Part shown: piece by piece, positions 12,001 through 23,515 of the stretch
How positions within the stretch are numbered: the stretch's first letter is position 1
Layout of the letters: every line of letters starts with the position of its first letter
Assembly: GCA_900169235.1 (NCBI GenBank)
Contig: FWCC01000295.1
Span: 124,335 to 188,334, forward strand
Reading direction: 5' to 3'
DNA: 64,000 bases
DNA from: Zarea fungicola
Taxonomy: Eukaryota > Ascomycota > Sordariomycetes > Hypocreales > Cordycipitaceae
Notes under the pieces: model-generated
What the model was told of the DNA's origin: nothing
Database searches by the model: none
The model's input: the letters and a program-made list of their open reading frames with translations, nothing else
Made by a program: the position numbers and the translations under genes

Positions 12001-12944
12001 CCCCGAAAGAAAATTTCAACAATGCCTCACGTAGTATTCGAAGCTGGCCGGAACGGTAGCGCTTTCATTTGCTTCACTTTAACATGGGAGACACTGACAC
12101 TTCCATCATCCTTAAAGAGCAATTAAATTACTATTCTAATTGATCCGGGGCAGCCCATCTCTGAGGGAGGTACCATCACGCTTAGTAGCATAAATCCATA
12201 GACTATACGGATGCTCAACAGGGTACTACCAATCCGCATCTTAGGATCAGTACCGTAAAGAACGTATATGCGGTTAATATGTACGCCATTCCTGTAATTC
12301 TAGACAGTCGCACCTAATAATCTGTCATCATAGTGGCGGCGGATGGCGCTAACGTCGGCAAGGCTAACCATAAAGACTTTTACTAAAAAGCGTGTTAAAT
12401 TAAAGCCCGAAATCTGTGAGCATAATTCCAAATTGCTATAGGCCGAAAGCTTATGCCGAAGCTGACATCTGAGCTAAACAGAAGTAGGCATAACGGGCTA
12501 TAATTAAGCACCATAGTACCAATGGAGCATAAGCAGAGAACAATTCTAAATAGAAAATGCTAAAGTAGTTATTCCCTGTAGTCACAGCCACCTGCTGACC
12601 TCGGCAGTTGTGGCGGCAGGGAATATAGCATGCCTGGCAACTGGAGATGAATAAAACAGGAAGTAAAGAAGTAAAAGGGTCATGCGATGTGCAGGGTGTA
12701 CCTTAGTAAGGAGTACAAAGTTTACGTATGCCCTTAGTGAAATACATCGCCAGCTTACTCTGTAGCTAGCCTGCGCATAGCCCTGCCTCCCGGGCTACCC
12801 GAGGTCGGCTGAGAGTTGAAGGAGTAAATTATAAACCGATACTATGCCGGATATAAATCGTGAAAGTTCTCATGTTAAAGCTTCAAGAGGGCCATCTGCC
12901 AGTTTGCCACATCCACATTTGCAATCATAAACGCAGCAGTCTAA
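9090..12944. other. Gene-poor stretch of 3.9 kb
   Basis: Apart from the TATA-like box, I see no supportable gene. All frames are short, and those checked on both strands show no conserved domain or exon chain. A minus-strand frame at 11120-11317 contains a P-loop-like GPSGGGK, but with no other domain it is probably chance. The region could be old decayed sequence. Confidence 0.55.
9163..9170 (-). promoter_or_regulatory. TATA-like element of the secreted-protein gene
   Basis: TATATATA lies about 75-80 nt upstream of the ATG at 9089, a plausible core-promoter position. Low-information motif. Confidence 0.35.
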
Positions 12945-13757
12945 ATGTCATCAGAGTATGAGTATTCCGTGGTGGACTATGCTGCTAGCTCCCTCTGCAC
13001 CCAAGAGTTGAGAGCACTTCACAAAGAGCTGATAGCCCTTGGAGGCGTCTGTTTCGACCCTCTGCCGCGCTACCAAGTCTTTACTGACGACATTAAAAAT
13101 GCATTTCAAGACAAGATTATTGTTGTCGCAAGGCATGGTGAGAAAATTGTGGCATTTGTCTCTGCCGTTGTCATCCCAATCGCTACTCTACCAGATCCTG
13201 TCATCCATTCAGGACTGACAGTCATACACCCTGAGCATCGCCGTGCCTTTGGGGTAATTCAGCTCCTACACTACAACCTCTGGGTGCACCTCTTTGCCGC
13301 ATATCCCCATGGCTTCTGGATGACGTGTCTGGCAGAGGTCATCAGTTCTCTCGTGCACATGTCCAAGTACGCCATCAACGTGTACCCATCGCCGCAGTGG
13401 TTGAGCGACCATCCTGCTGGTGCACCCAACGAGACTCATCTTCTAATTGCGAGGGAGGTTAGCGCAAAACATCGCGGAAAAATGCTCATCTCACGCGACG
13501 CGGAATTTGAAGAGCAAAATTTTATTTTCAAAGGGTCAAACAACCATGCAGCCGCGCACGTCTTTATGAAGGATACTGATGACGCAAGACACTGGCATCG
13601 GGACACGGAAACATCGGCATTTTATCGCAGGCTTTTTAGGAGAAATGAGGGCGACGAGGTACTACAGGTTGGATTCCTGGATCCCAACTATTTAGCAGAT
13701 CAGGCACAGAAGAGCGCATACAAAGGTGCAATAGAGCGCCGCGCTTCGAAGCTATGA
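12945..13757 (+). CDS. GNAT-fold-like hypothetical protein
   Basis: Single-exon 270-aa protein starting at an ATG in good context (taaATGTCA). There is no signal peptide or membrane helix. The middle (residues about 60-150) resembles an acyl-CoA N-acyltransferase core: a hydrophobic strand (KIVAFVSAVVIPIA), then SGLTVIHPEHRRAFGVIQLL, which looks like the GNAT acetyl-CoA-binding strand-loop-helix with a degenerate R/QxxGxG motif. The rest of the protein shows no family I know. Substrate unknown. Its neighbour is a P450 about 0.9 kb away on the other strand and convergent with it; whether they share a pathway cannot be told. Confidence 0.6.
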   Translation: MSSEYEYSVVDYAASSLCTQELRALHKELIALGGVCFDPLPRYQVFTDDIKNAFQDKIIVVARHGEKIVAFVSAVVIPIATLPDPVIHSGLTVIHPEHRRAFGVIQLLHYNLWVHLFAAYPHGFWMTCLAEVISSLVHMSKYAINVYPSPQWLSDHPAGAPNETHLLIAREVSAKHRGKMLISRDAEFEEQNFIFKGSNNHAAAHVFMKDTDDARHWHRDTETSAFYRRLFRRNEGDEVLQVGFLDPNYLADQAQKSAYKGAIERRASKL

Positions 13758-14639
13758 CTTGCCTGCTCGCGTTTTGACCAGCTATATTTTCTCATAATTA
13801 TTACTATACCTCACTACTAATGAGACTTGTGCCTCTTATGCATCTTCCTGGCTCTCTATTGACTGTAGGCATTGACAGTTCAACACTTCAGCGACATGAA
13901 CTCAATTTCTCCACCGACAGTCCAAGCGTAGCAGACATAAAAACGACAACAGGCGTACGTTGTCGGATTGTAAGCAACATAACCCCGAAAGTCCGCTGAA
14001 ATCCGCTATCAAACGCTTGAGTGGCGAGTGCGAAGAAAATGGCACTAACTTAGTTAACTTAGTTGAACATTTTATCTCCTTGTATGTACTGGCTTACTGG
14101 ACCGATTTGACAGAAAAGGATAAAGCGCCCGCCACGGATCTAGGCGGCCGTAGTAAATGCTAAATTAGGCAAGAAGCTTCAGTAAAGCACAGTCATCTTA
14201 GTAGCGTGCTGGGTATTCTCCGTACTATTTGCTATTATTAGCCAATCAGTAGAATTATTCCTGCCGTAGGCCCTAATAGTGAGTTTTGCCAAAAATTAAC
14301 TGGGACAGTGCGGAGATGAAGTTTCCTGAGCAAGAAGTGACTTCTGTACTACAGCCAAATCTATACTTGGAAGCCCCGATTTGACCCGTGCCCGCATTTT
14401 ATACTAGCCCAAAAGCCTTGGACTAGAAAGATAATGCTTAGCTGATTTTGTGATGCAGCTAATGACTTGGTTGGGATTGATGAAGAATGAAAGCTTCGTA
14501 GTAACTGGCAATGGCTTCACGGTAGGATTCAGATACAGGTGGCTTCTCAAAGCGGCAAAGCCTAGACGTCGTCATCTGCTGTTACAAAGCATTGAAAGAA
14601 ACATTCCTAGTATCCAAGGGTTTAAAAATCTCAAATTAG
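13758..14639. other. Intergenic, no gene seen
   Basis: Spacer between the convergent GNAT-like and P450 genes. Two frames of 67 and 71 codons show no conserved features. Confidence 0.6.
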
Positions 14640-16475
14640 TTACTGGCACCTCGCTCGTACTGTAACAGGCACTGGCCGATCAAAAGCGTGCGACCCAAAC
14701 GGGAGTGTGCGGTGATTTGACTTTGTGGCCCTGGCAGCTTCGGCGTCGACCAGCTTAATCTCTATAGTCTTCAACACGGTGACGACACTCGCCAGAATGG
14801 TCTGCTTTGCCAGGGCTTCCCCAGGACATCGGTACGCTCCCCCGCCAAAGGGAAACCAGTAGCCATCGAGCCCGTTCCCTTTGGTGATTACCTGTGGTGC
14901 GCCGCCGTCCGTGGTGTCTACAACAACGCTGCTGCTAGCTTCAGCGTCTGCCAAAAACGGCCCGGTCGGGTTCCTGTCCTTGCACTCGAGGAATCTCTCT
15001 GCCCAGAACGATGTAATCGGCCGCAAGGGCGTCCCGTCTTTGGCTAGGCCTCCCGTATTCCAGAAGGAATCGGCGAGCCCGGCCATCCAATTGCTGGCGA
15101 AAATGGGCACGTCGGCAGGCAGCGTCCAGCCGCCGGGCAGATGAACATCTACCAGAGGCGTGCGACCAACCAAACTCGCTGTATGCAGTCTCAGGACTTC
15201 ACAGTAAACGGCATTCAGAAGCGGCAAGGCAGAGGCGGGTTGATCATTCATGAGCGTCGGGTCATCGCCCGGCAGTTGCTCAATTTCGGAGCGGATCCTG
15301 TCGTTGAGCTCTGAATCAAGTAAAATGTATAGAAGCATCCACAATGCGACTGGCATCGTGTTTGCCGTTGTTCTAGAGAATAGGAAAAATATTGTCAGTC
15401 AACTCAAGGGATCATTATTCGTGCAAATCTGTCCCTTACACAAACATGTACCCCAGCAGGGCGCATGCGACTCCCTGCTCCGACAAGCCCAAAGCCTCCT
15501 GTCGGGCGCGCATTCGACGAATGTACAGGCTTCCCAGCAGTGGCTCATACTCAACCAGATGAATGTCGTCCAAATCTTTGACTTTTTGCTCCATTTTCTG
15601 GCACCACAAGCCCCATGCCATGACATCCTTCTGTATCTGTCGCTGCGCGCGATGGCTGGCTGGAGTAAGCCACCGAGGTAAACGTTTTGACAGAAGTGGC
15701 GCGCAGTCATAAAATTCGAAATAGTGGTCAGTAAAATTTGGGCAAACTTGAAAGATGCCCTCTCCATAAAGCGCCTTGACCATGGCCTCAAAAATGCACG
15801 GGGCAATTAATTTATAAAGATCAGGAAAATGAGACCAGGTGTCACCCTGGCATAAGTCAAGATCCTGCTCAAAATTCCCCTGAAATCTGTTCATGATGCA
15901 ACTCAAGTTCTTTCCTCGAAGATACTTTGCAAAGTCTCTAGACTGGTCCCGTAGCGTGATGCGCGACCGGTCAATGCCAGCCGGTGAAAACAGGAGCTGG
16001 TCTGCTTTCGATAGACCGAAAAACCTCGTGAGCGCGTCTAGCAAACTTGGGTTCGGGGCAAGCTGCGCAGAATTGCGGAAAAGCCAACTCGTTTGTTCGC
16101 CAGGCATGGCAATCTGAATCTTCTTTCCAAAGAGGAACAGAGCTACCGGGCGCCGTGCGTCATTGCTAATGGACGGTCAGCAGAGACTCACACCACGTTT
16201 CACGCGCATGCTTCTGCCACTAACCATATGCTTCGGAGAAACTCTGCTGGCTTTAACAATATTTGAATTGCATGGTCAGCAGCGTACGGCAAAAACGTAG
16301 GTGGAATAGCAGGTCCAGAGCCAGTGGCCTTCTGTCCCAGTTGCCACCGAAACCTCAACCAAGTGCAGCAGTAATGCAAGCACCCAAAAAGACAAACCAA
16401 GAGAGCAACTCTGGCGTATAACGGAGGCAGGTTCTGGACAAGTAATTGGGTATTCATGATGTCGGATTGTGGCAT
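14640..16475 (-). CDS. Cytochrome P450 monooxygenase (CYP7/CYP8-like fungal clade)
   Basis: Three exons: 16475-16225, 16165-15440 and 15372-14640. Introns are 59 nt (GTTAGT...TTAG) and 67 nt (GTAAGG...CTAG), and the joined frame gives 569 aa. An N-terminal membrane anchor sits near residues 18-40 (VALLVCLFGCLHYCC), so it should be an ER haem monooxygenase. The I-helix region reads ANTMPVALWMLLY, the ExxR motif is EVLR, and the haem loop is FGGGAYRCPG with the ligand Cys. The Tyr-Arg order in that loop departs from the textbook FxxGxRxC pattern, as in CYP7/CYP8-type enzymes (family knowledge). A second Met seven codons downstream (MNTQLL) could be the start. The substrate is unknown, probably a sterol- or lipid-like molecule. 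No reductase or biosynthetic core enzyme lies next to it. Confidence 0.9.
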
Positions 16476-16858
16476 GACAACTTCAATTACTGTAAATCAT
16501 TTAATTTCAAGTGGAAAGAGGAAAAAAGTCTGGCATTTTTCGGAGATACAGCATCGTCAACGGAGACGGGCATGTGCCTCTAATTCCGGAGGGGCCAGAA
16601 AAGACGTTTTGGAATAATGATTATTATTTTTAGCCTTTAACCGAGCCACCTACATATGAATTAGACCGGCCACTAGCCCAGATTATAGCTAATTACACAA
16701 GGTACTGAAACTATGTTAAGACATGGATTTAGTTATTGTATGCAAACCCCACAGTAATCACAGCCTCTCAGCAGCGGGAAGCCTCGCGGCCCGAATAAGC
16801 CATGCTCCGACTGGTGAGCGGGTATCCTGAGCAAGCCAACACCCAGCAATTAGCACTA
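16476..16858. other. Intergenic, P450 upstream region
   Basis: Non-coding sequence between the P450 start and the TIR element; it should hold the P450 promoter. No distinct motif recognised. Confidence 0.5.
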
Positions 16859-16920
16859 ACGTCAACCACCCCCTTACGGGTCACCCCCACATACGGGTCA
16901 CGCTTTTACACCAAAAAAGG
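16859..16920 (+). repeat. Left 62-bp terminal inverted repeat
   Basis: Begins acgtcaaccacccccttacg and contains two copies of tacgggtcac. It pairs with 17595-17656 in inverse orientation with five mismatches. Confidence 0.9.
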
Positions 16921-17594
16921 CCAAATCGCACACTTTTTAAGTTCTAATAATAATATTATAATAAGAAATTAAAATTATAATAAAATTATAATAAAATTAT
17001 TCTTTACTTAGTTATATTTGTTATACTATTTTTATTCTTCTAGTAAAATTCTATAAATAAGAATAATTCTACTAAGTATTAAGACTAAAATTACATATAA
17101 AACACATATAAAGATAAAAAGGATTCTATAAAGTAAAATAAAATAGTTATATTAGTATAATAAATATAAATAAATATAAAAGAATTTAAAGTATCTTATA
17201 TATAAGTTTTATTCTATAAATAAATTTTTAAAAAAGATTATAAGAAAAAATAGAAAAAGTGGGGTATTTTTTTAAGCTTTTCCTTATTACTATTTAAAAG
17301 ATTTTTTATAAGTTATAAAACTTATTTATAAGAAAGTCTAAATTTTAATAAATTTAATAATATTTATTATACTATTATAACTATTCTATTAAGCCTAATA
17401 TAATTTATTTTAACTTTATATATATTATATATGTATTTTAAATTCTTAAATTTTAATAAAATCTACTAAAATCTAGAAAAATATTACTAGCTTATTAATT
17501 CTTTTAAGCATATAAATGCTTAGAAATATAATAATTATATTTTTATAATAATTTAATAGTCTTTTATAATGCTGCTATTGAGAGGGGAAAAACA

Positions 17595-17656
17595 CCTGTT
17601 TTGGTGTAAAATGGTGACCCGTAAGTGGGGGTGACCCGTAAGGGGGTGGTCGACGT
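17595..17656 (-). repeat. Right 62-bp terminal inverted repeat
   Basis: Reverse complement begins acgtcgaccacccccttacg. Matches the left end over its whole length except five positions; followed by TA. Confidence 0.9.
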
Positions 17657-17658
17657 TA

Positions 17659-19115
17659 GTTCTAATTAGGTCAACGGCACTAAACGCCGTTTTGTCCACT
17701 CGGTCATTGACTCATGCATAGGTGGACGAGGCGACGGTTTACGCCGCGCGCCAATTTTTTTCCTGCTTGTTAGTCAGCCTTTATGCTACAAACTAGTTGA
17801 CTGCTTGTAACTCTGAAAGCCGCTCCTGCCGCCATCAACGTAGATCTGGAACCATTTCTGATCAATATTTAGTGATTAACATACTTGTAGTTGAGAGACG
17901 AAGCCTTAATTCCATTCTCAGCAGGACCTCGTATCTCAAGTCTCCGTTCCCGAGAGTCTATATTGCCATGGAAGCGCAACAGTACCCAGGATCTAGCCTC
18001 AGTTTTTATCAAAACTGCGTACTGTGAAATTTTAAAGGATGCTGGACGGGCCTGTGAGGGTAACAAGAGGCATTTGTTGCCGTTCCAGGTTACCCACTTG
18101 GTATCGCGGCTTATTTGCCTTTGCTACTGATATCGGCCAGTGAGTTACCTTGCCTCTTTAGTTCAAAACTGACTGATGCCGTGACCTTGGGACTTGTGTG
18201 ATGAATAATTCACTGCCCGCGCCAAGTGGCTGCGAATTGCTGCATGCGAGCAGCCGTTTATAATAATATAGTGGTCGCTGTAAGTGGCCAGTTAGCGTCA
18301 TGCCAATGGCCGTTTGAGCGTCATGCGAGTCGAGTTATAGCTTATAGTGGCTGATGGCACAGTGTTCATTTAAACGATTATGGAATATCGCGGGAGCACG
18401 AGGTCAGTTATTAGCCCTTCAGATACGCGGCCACTTCTGGAGCAGTCTGTTTGGTCTACAAGGATTAGTGGCCACGAATGCCCATGTCAACCCATGCAAT
18501 GAGCCAGACCTCATCACCATCGGTGGCAGCCGGCTTTTCAATGTCAATTACGCGGCTTCTGGAGCAGACATGGCTGCAACAGCTGCTTAAAGCAGCGATT
18601 GATGCCTGGCTGGAGCAAGTTGTAGCGAAGAACAAACAGAAATGCCAATGCCAACAATGGCGTATTTATACAGGTTCGAATTAAGTAGGAATGTTGCCAG
18701 GACCATGATGAAAATGAATCACGATTCCTTGCGCTTTGACTTTGTCTCGTCAAGAGCCAACGTGGCCGACGATAAGGGACAAGTTTTCCAAGACGCCACG
18801 CCGTTCATGGCCATGCAATTCGAATGCACACGTCAACCGCTACATTCTATAGTTTAGTCAGAAAATAATGTTGTGGTAGCTACCCATATGATAACTTTTC
18901 ACGGCTCGCTTTTTGTTTGCTTTGCCGTATTTGTATTATTTCTGTCTCCTATTTTCCCCATGTCCTTTGTCTTTTTCTGAACAGGGACGCCTCAGCTCAG
19001 TTCTCCATCCATGACGCTATTATTCGGCCAACTCAAAATAACTGGCCTGGTAATATTCTTGCCAGTTTATTTGGGTCAAAAGTTTCCGGTCGTAATATCG
19101 CATCATGGGGGACTG
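17659..19115. other. Intergenic, no gene seen
   Basis: About 1.4 kb without a supportable gene. Short frames of 65-79 codons overlap each other on both strands. A short direct repeat (gcgtcatgc) occurs twice near 18295 and 18318. Confidence 0.55.
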
Positions 19116-19634
19116 TCAGAGGCTTCTTTCGAGTTTAGAGCCTCCACCATGTCCACCTGCCTGCCCTTGACGTTGGAGGCTCGGTACAGTGACGTGGTCA
19201 GTGGAATCTGACTTGGTATTGTCATGTGCGATTGGTTTCGGTAGAATGGTTTCTTTCTTTTTTCGCGGTTGGTTCGCTGGGGCATTGTCGTCGTATGGTC
19301 TCTTCCTCTTTTCGCGGTTCGCTGTGGTATCGTCATCGTACGGTCTCTTCTTCTTTTCGCGGTTCGCCGGGGCATCGTCGCCAACAATGACGGGATCATG
19401 ACCCTCTATGCCCAAAGCGTCCAAGTCGGTGTCGCCTTTAGTTGGCTGGCGGGGCGGAATGTCTGGGAGATACGTATGTAGCCAGAGGTCCTCCCTGGCT
19501 TTACGGGCCTTGTAAAAGCTGAGAGGACGCATCACACGTTCGCTCCGCAGCCGTCGTTCCTCGGCCTCGACTGCCTTGGCAGCACGGCGAAGGTCAGCCT
19601 TGACATCATCCCTCATTGTGTCCGAGACGGTCAT
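19116..19634 (-). CDS. Hypothetical lysine/arginine-rich protein with 15-residue repeats
   Basis: Open frame of 172 aa. The N-terminal half is helical and charged (DDVKADLRRAAKAVEAEERR), followed by a Pro-rich turn (YLPDIPPRQPTKG). Then come tandem 15-residue units of the type NREKKKRPYDDD, whose KKKRP/KRKRP cores look like nuclear-localisation signals. The tail is Gly/Gln-rich. There is no signal peptide or known domain. A nuclear protein is a plausible guess. A spurious frame cannot be excluded because the repeat DNA also keeps the opposite strand open. Confidence 0.4.
   Translation of the reverse strand: MTVSDTMRDDVKADLRRAAKAVEAEERRLRSERVMRPLSFYKARKAREDLWLHTYLPDIPPRQPTKGDTDLDALGIEGHDPVIVGDDAPANREKKKRPYDDDTTANREKRKRPYDDNAPANQPRKKKETILPKPIAHDNTKSDSTDHVTVPSLQRQGQAGGHGGGSKLERSL
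19262..19393. repeat. 45-bp tandem repeat, about 2.5-3 copies
   Basis: Units start with ttcgcggttcgc and end with ggtctcttcttctt, with a 45-bp period and a 4-bp-longer first copy boundary. In the minus-strand frame each unit encodes 15 residues. Confidence 0.8.
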
Positions 19635-20305
19635 GGCGGGTGCGACGCGATGGGGACAACCTAAACAGGCCAGTCCGTCAGTATTCCAGTGATTCTAACA
19701 AGTCCATCACCAAATTCTGGTTATGGCTCACGGGTTTACCCCAGAGGGTATGGAGGTGTTGTCCGATTTACCATTTGTAGAAAGAACTCACCTCTATGCG
19801 CCGTTGGGGAGAGAAGGAATGGCTCCTCAGACCCGAAGATGAAGATGAAGATGAAGAATGCGAATTATTGTTGAAAGGCAATTCCTTGTTTGAGATTTCA
19901 AGAGGAAGAACAATTGCAGCAGCAATGAATTTGCCCGTTTGCTGTGGCGAGCCAGTGCAGTGAGTGTGCCAGTGTGCGCTCGCACAAACGGTGGCGAGAG
20001 GTGAGCAGGTGGTGAGGATTTTATTGCACTTCTCTCACCACCACCCAATTCTGATGGGGAAAAAATCAGAGACTCATTTCCAGCTCCGTTTGCTCTCTGT
20101 TTTCCTTTGGCCCTCAGACTCCTCAGATTCTCCAAAGTACAGCCATCCCTAATCCCCCAAGCTCATGCTCGGCCACTTTGTCTCCAAACACCAGTATTTT
20201 CACGCCAGTACTCTTTCATTGCACATTATCCTTTCAGGTCAAATATTCTTTTTTCATTCTTGACAGTCCTTACTGAGATATCAATCCAGCAGCGCTGCTC
20301 TCTCC
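19635..20305. other. Intergenic, upstream of F-box gene 1
   Basis: No gene seen. Contains a short purine-rich gatgaa run near 19840 and should hold divergent promoters. Confidence 0.5.
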
Positions 20306-21710
20306 ATGGAATCGCTGGATGAAGCCAACCCCGACAGCCCCAGTGGACATGAACCAAGTACAACGTCTGGCAACCAAACCGGAAAACTGGTCAAAGCTCT
20401 GCCCGGCCTCATCCCAGGCGAGGCAGGAAGTGTAAGGACATGCAGCGTGGATCCTTGTACAAAGTTAATACTCACAAACATCACAGTTTCGAGGATTTCC
20501 TGATAAGATATGGCAAATGATACTTGACAATATGAATGGCGCAACGCTCAAGGTGGCTAGGCAAACATGCACCAAGTTAATGGTCATGGCTAATCCCATT
20601 TTGCGGCGCTCCCTTGTTGTCGACATCACCCCAAAAATGGCTACGTATAGCAGGCTCATGTATTTGTCGGATTACCACTATGATTACAACATTGATCACA
20701 CCGTCAAGTAAGCTAGCCTTGGTCGAGACGTTTGATCAAACAGAAACTAACACGGCCCAGCGCCGTTACTTTTGTCACGTACGAGTACAACGAGACCGAG
20801 CTCGCGCCGCAGGAGATACAGCGACGAATTATTGTCACAATGCTGGAATTCATTGTCCGCCTCGAAAATCTGGTTCATATTGGGATTTACGGGCAGTACC
20901 TCAGCCCTTTCCAGCTATGGCTCCTCACCCGCGAAAGTCCTAGAATACCATGGCCAGTACGCTCGATTTTCGTCAGTGGTTCTGTCGTTAAAATATTACC
21001 AAACTGCTACTCTTGGTGGCCCTGTTTAGCATTCTCCACGGACCGGGACCTCTTTTCCGAGGCCGTCAGTATGGCCAGCAGAGAAACATGTGGCGAGCTC
21101 CAACGACTGGCATTAGTTGCCTCATATCACGCGATCGCTTTTCCAACAGTCGCTCCGGGAGAAAATGCTCAACCTCGGAAGCATTGGCCCTGTCCACCAG
21201 CGCTAAACTACCTGACGCTGACTGTTCTAGCAAAACGCTTCGTCAACCTCAAATGGCTCATAATACGCTTTGTGCCGCTTCCGACCTTTTACAAGCTAGC
21301 TGAGTATGATGCTCAGCTGTCGGTATGGATAACGGAGTCGTGGAAATAGGAAAAAATACTGACTTGACGGTTAGTACAAGGTACGGAGCGAATTTATGAC
21401 GCACCTCCACCATCTCAAGTGCCTAAAGCGACTTTCTATTCAAGTTCACGGCTACATTGGCTTCCGGGAGGCACATGGGAAAAATGCAGATGAGGGCCAG
21501 GAGCTCCTCGACGATACAACCTGTCAGTGGTACAAGGCACTCGCCTTGGAAATTATGGAAAATGGCCCAACCATCGTCGACATGGTTGTTCGGGCTTCTT
21601 GGCCTGACTACTTTGTCGTTGAGCGAGGCGCCGACGGTACCTTTGATGTCCGACAGAAACAGATTGAGATCACTGATCGCTACAAATTTCCAATTGGGCT
21701 GCTATGCTGA
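20306..21710 (+). CDS. F-box protein, paralog 1
   Basis: Four exons: 20306-20431, 20487-20707, 20761-21322 and 21375-21710. Introns are 55, 53 and 52 nt with donors GTAAGG, GTAAGC and GTATGG, giving 414 aa. An F-box-like helix set follows the first intron (FPDKIWQMILDNMNGATLKV, then ARQTCTKLMVMANPILRRSL). The remainder resembles the leucine-containing body of large fungal F-box families, with no clear WD or LRR consensus. F-box proteins recruit substrates to SCF ubiquitin ligases (family knowledge); the target here is unknown. The C-terminus (YKFPIGLLC) matches that of the next gene (FFPVGLLYP), and both lie on the same strand 0.5 kb apart, so they are a tandem pair. Confidence 0.75.
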
Positions 21711-22218
21711 GCAGATGAATAACGCGTTGCTTTGCTCAGTGATTTATACCTCAGCAGAGAGATGAACGAAGAATAGACATGGTCTGTCATTTCGCTATTC
21801 GCTAGTTTCTAGTATACCTTGCTACAATACAAGGCATTGCAAATGCTGCATCATGAATCATATGTGTGAGACTCAAGACGTTAGCCAGGTATCGTCTGCA
21901 TGCACATCATAATGCCTTGAGAAACGAGTATTACTCCACACCTAAATTCTCCAGCTCTTCATCCCCCTCTTCGTTCTTGCAGTGAGGCCTGAGCGGACGG
22001 AAACCGTGAATTTTCTCAATATTCAACTCCGTCATCTGCCAACCACCACGCCAGCTGCAAACAGAGTCGCATGCGACGCACACTTCTTGCCTCATCTCGC
22101 CGTCACTCTGGTACTCCAGATTCACCATCATATGTTCTACTCGAGCATCCTTTCAATCTTATCCTTCTCTTAGTATCCCGCCATTCCGCTGCTTTCTGTA
22201 CCAAGTGTCTGTCACACA
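21711..22218. other. Spacer between the two F-box paralogs
   Basis: About 500 bp without a gene; expected to carry the terminator of the first and the promoter of the second paralog. No motif identified. Confidence 0.5.
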
Positions 22219-23515
22219 ATGAGTCCGCCTGCGAGGAAAAGGTTTCGTCGACAAGTTCGCTCCCAGTGTGCTTTCCCAAGGCACACCACCAACCGTCGCC
22301 GGCCATGTCCCGAGCTCCCAAACGAGATACGGGAGATGATAACAAACGGTTTAAGCTACAGGGAATTGCGAAATCTCCATATGGTGTCACGCTCCTGGAA
22401 GCGCGCCACCGAGCATTTGGTGCTCCGAAGTCTGAGAATCGACATTTCACCAACACCTGACAACCACCAAAAAATGTGCGCCATTACCAAGTCATGGAAT
22501 GAAACCGAGTACCAGTATAAACTCGTTTTGTCTGTTAAATCTTTGACCAAGGTATTTGTTGATGTAAACTAACAGTCCATCACAGGCTTCTCGCCTTTTT
22601 CACCAATTCAGTCGAACCCAGCGACCGCGTCTCCGCTACCCAGCAGGTAGAGATGACTGATATGATCCTTCACATCAACAACCGGTGTATTAATAAACAA
22701 AACCTCATACTGGAACTCCACAAGGTAACAGATGTTCAGAAAAACGCAATCTTGGATGGAGTCACGATGTCGACGCCGCCGTCTCTCGAACTCCAAGACG
22801 CACCAAACTACACCTCGAGGTTTTGCCTGCCACCAAATGACTGCACGAACCTTACCACGGACAATCACATAAAATCGTCACTCGTTCGATCGATTTTTTA
22901 TAGTGCAAAGAGCATCGAGCGGCTCGGTCTCACCTTGCCGTTTCGGCCTGGGACGGACAAACCTATCGTGCAGAGAGATGATGCAACTGCCTTCCAAAGC
23001 CCTGTGGGAGCGATACTGGATTCGACGGTGATTTCAACTCTCAACAAAGGATTAAAATGCTTAGTGATCCGTTCTGCTCTGACTAGCGCAACAGTGCAGA
23101 GATATTGCTGGGTACTTAGTGTACGTACGCCTTCAACGCACCTTCTTGATCTCTACGCTCATTAACACACATACAGGACAACGAGAAATCAATTAATTAT
23201 CTGCGCTATTGCCTAAGCAAAAGTGCCCTACCACGTCTTGAGCGACTATCCATCCAACTTCCGCAAGACGTGGTTCTTCGATTCGGTCTAAGCGACAGAG
23301 ACCATCAACTTCGCAACTGGCTTAGGCGTTTTTACAGAAGCACTGCCGAAAGACTACTCGGATTTCATGGTAAACTGAAGGAAGTATGCGTTCTTGGCCC
23401 TGATACCTACTTCGTGCGCGCTTGTAGGCTGGAGAATGGCGACGTGGTCTCGACAGAGGTCCCTAATAGCAAACTGAATCGCCATTTCTTTCCGGTTGGT
23501 CTACTCTACCCATGA
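22219..23515 (+). CDS. F-box protein, paralog 2
   Basis: Three exons: 22219-22514, 22586-23120 and 23177-23515. Introns are 71 nt (GTATAA...ctaac...ACAG) and 56 nt (GTACGT...ACAG), giving 389 aa. The basic N-terminus is followed by an F-box (LPNEIREMITNGLSYRELRN, then LHMVSRSWKRATEHLVLRSL). The first intron boundary was chosen because the obvious AAG/GTATTT donor would give only a 34-nt intron and a stop; the upstream GTATAA donor restores a clean frame (ETEYQ then LLAFFTNSVEPS). The C-terminal block ends FFPVGLLYP, like the upstream paralog. SCF adaptor role inferred from the domain only. Confidence 0.7.

Larger units (their letters stand above)
16859..17656. mobile_element. Non-autonomous TIR element, extremely AT-rich (MITE-like or RIP-degraded)
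   Basis: The 798-bp unit is bounded by 62-bp terminal inverted repeats (57/62 matching) and flanked on both sides by TA, the target-site duplication of Tc1/mariner-type elements. The interior (about 16930-17575) is nearly all A/T and has no ORF, so it cannot encode a transposase. Either it is a MITE derived from a Fot1/Pot2-like DNA transposon, or an element whose interior was destroyed by RIP while the GC-rich ends survived. Just outside, aattag/ctaatt at 16848 and 17662 extends the symmetry for some bases. It lies about 0.4 kb upstream of the P450. Confidence 0.85.
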
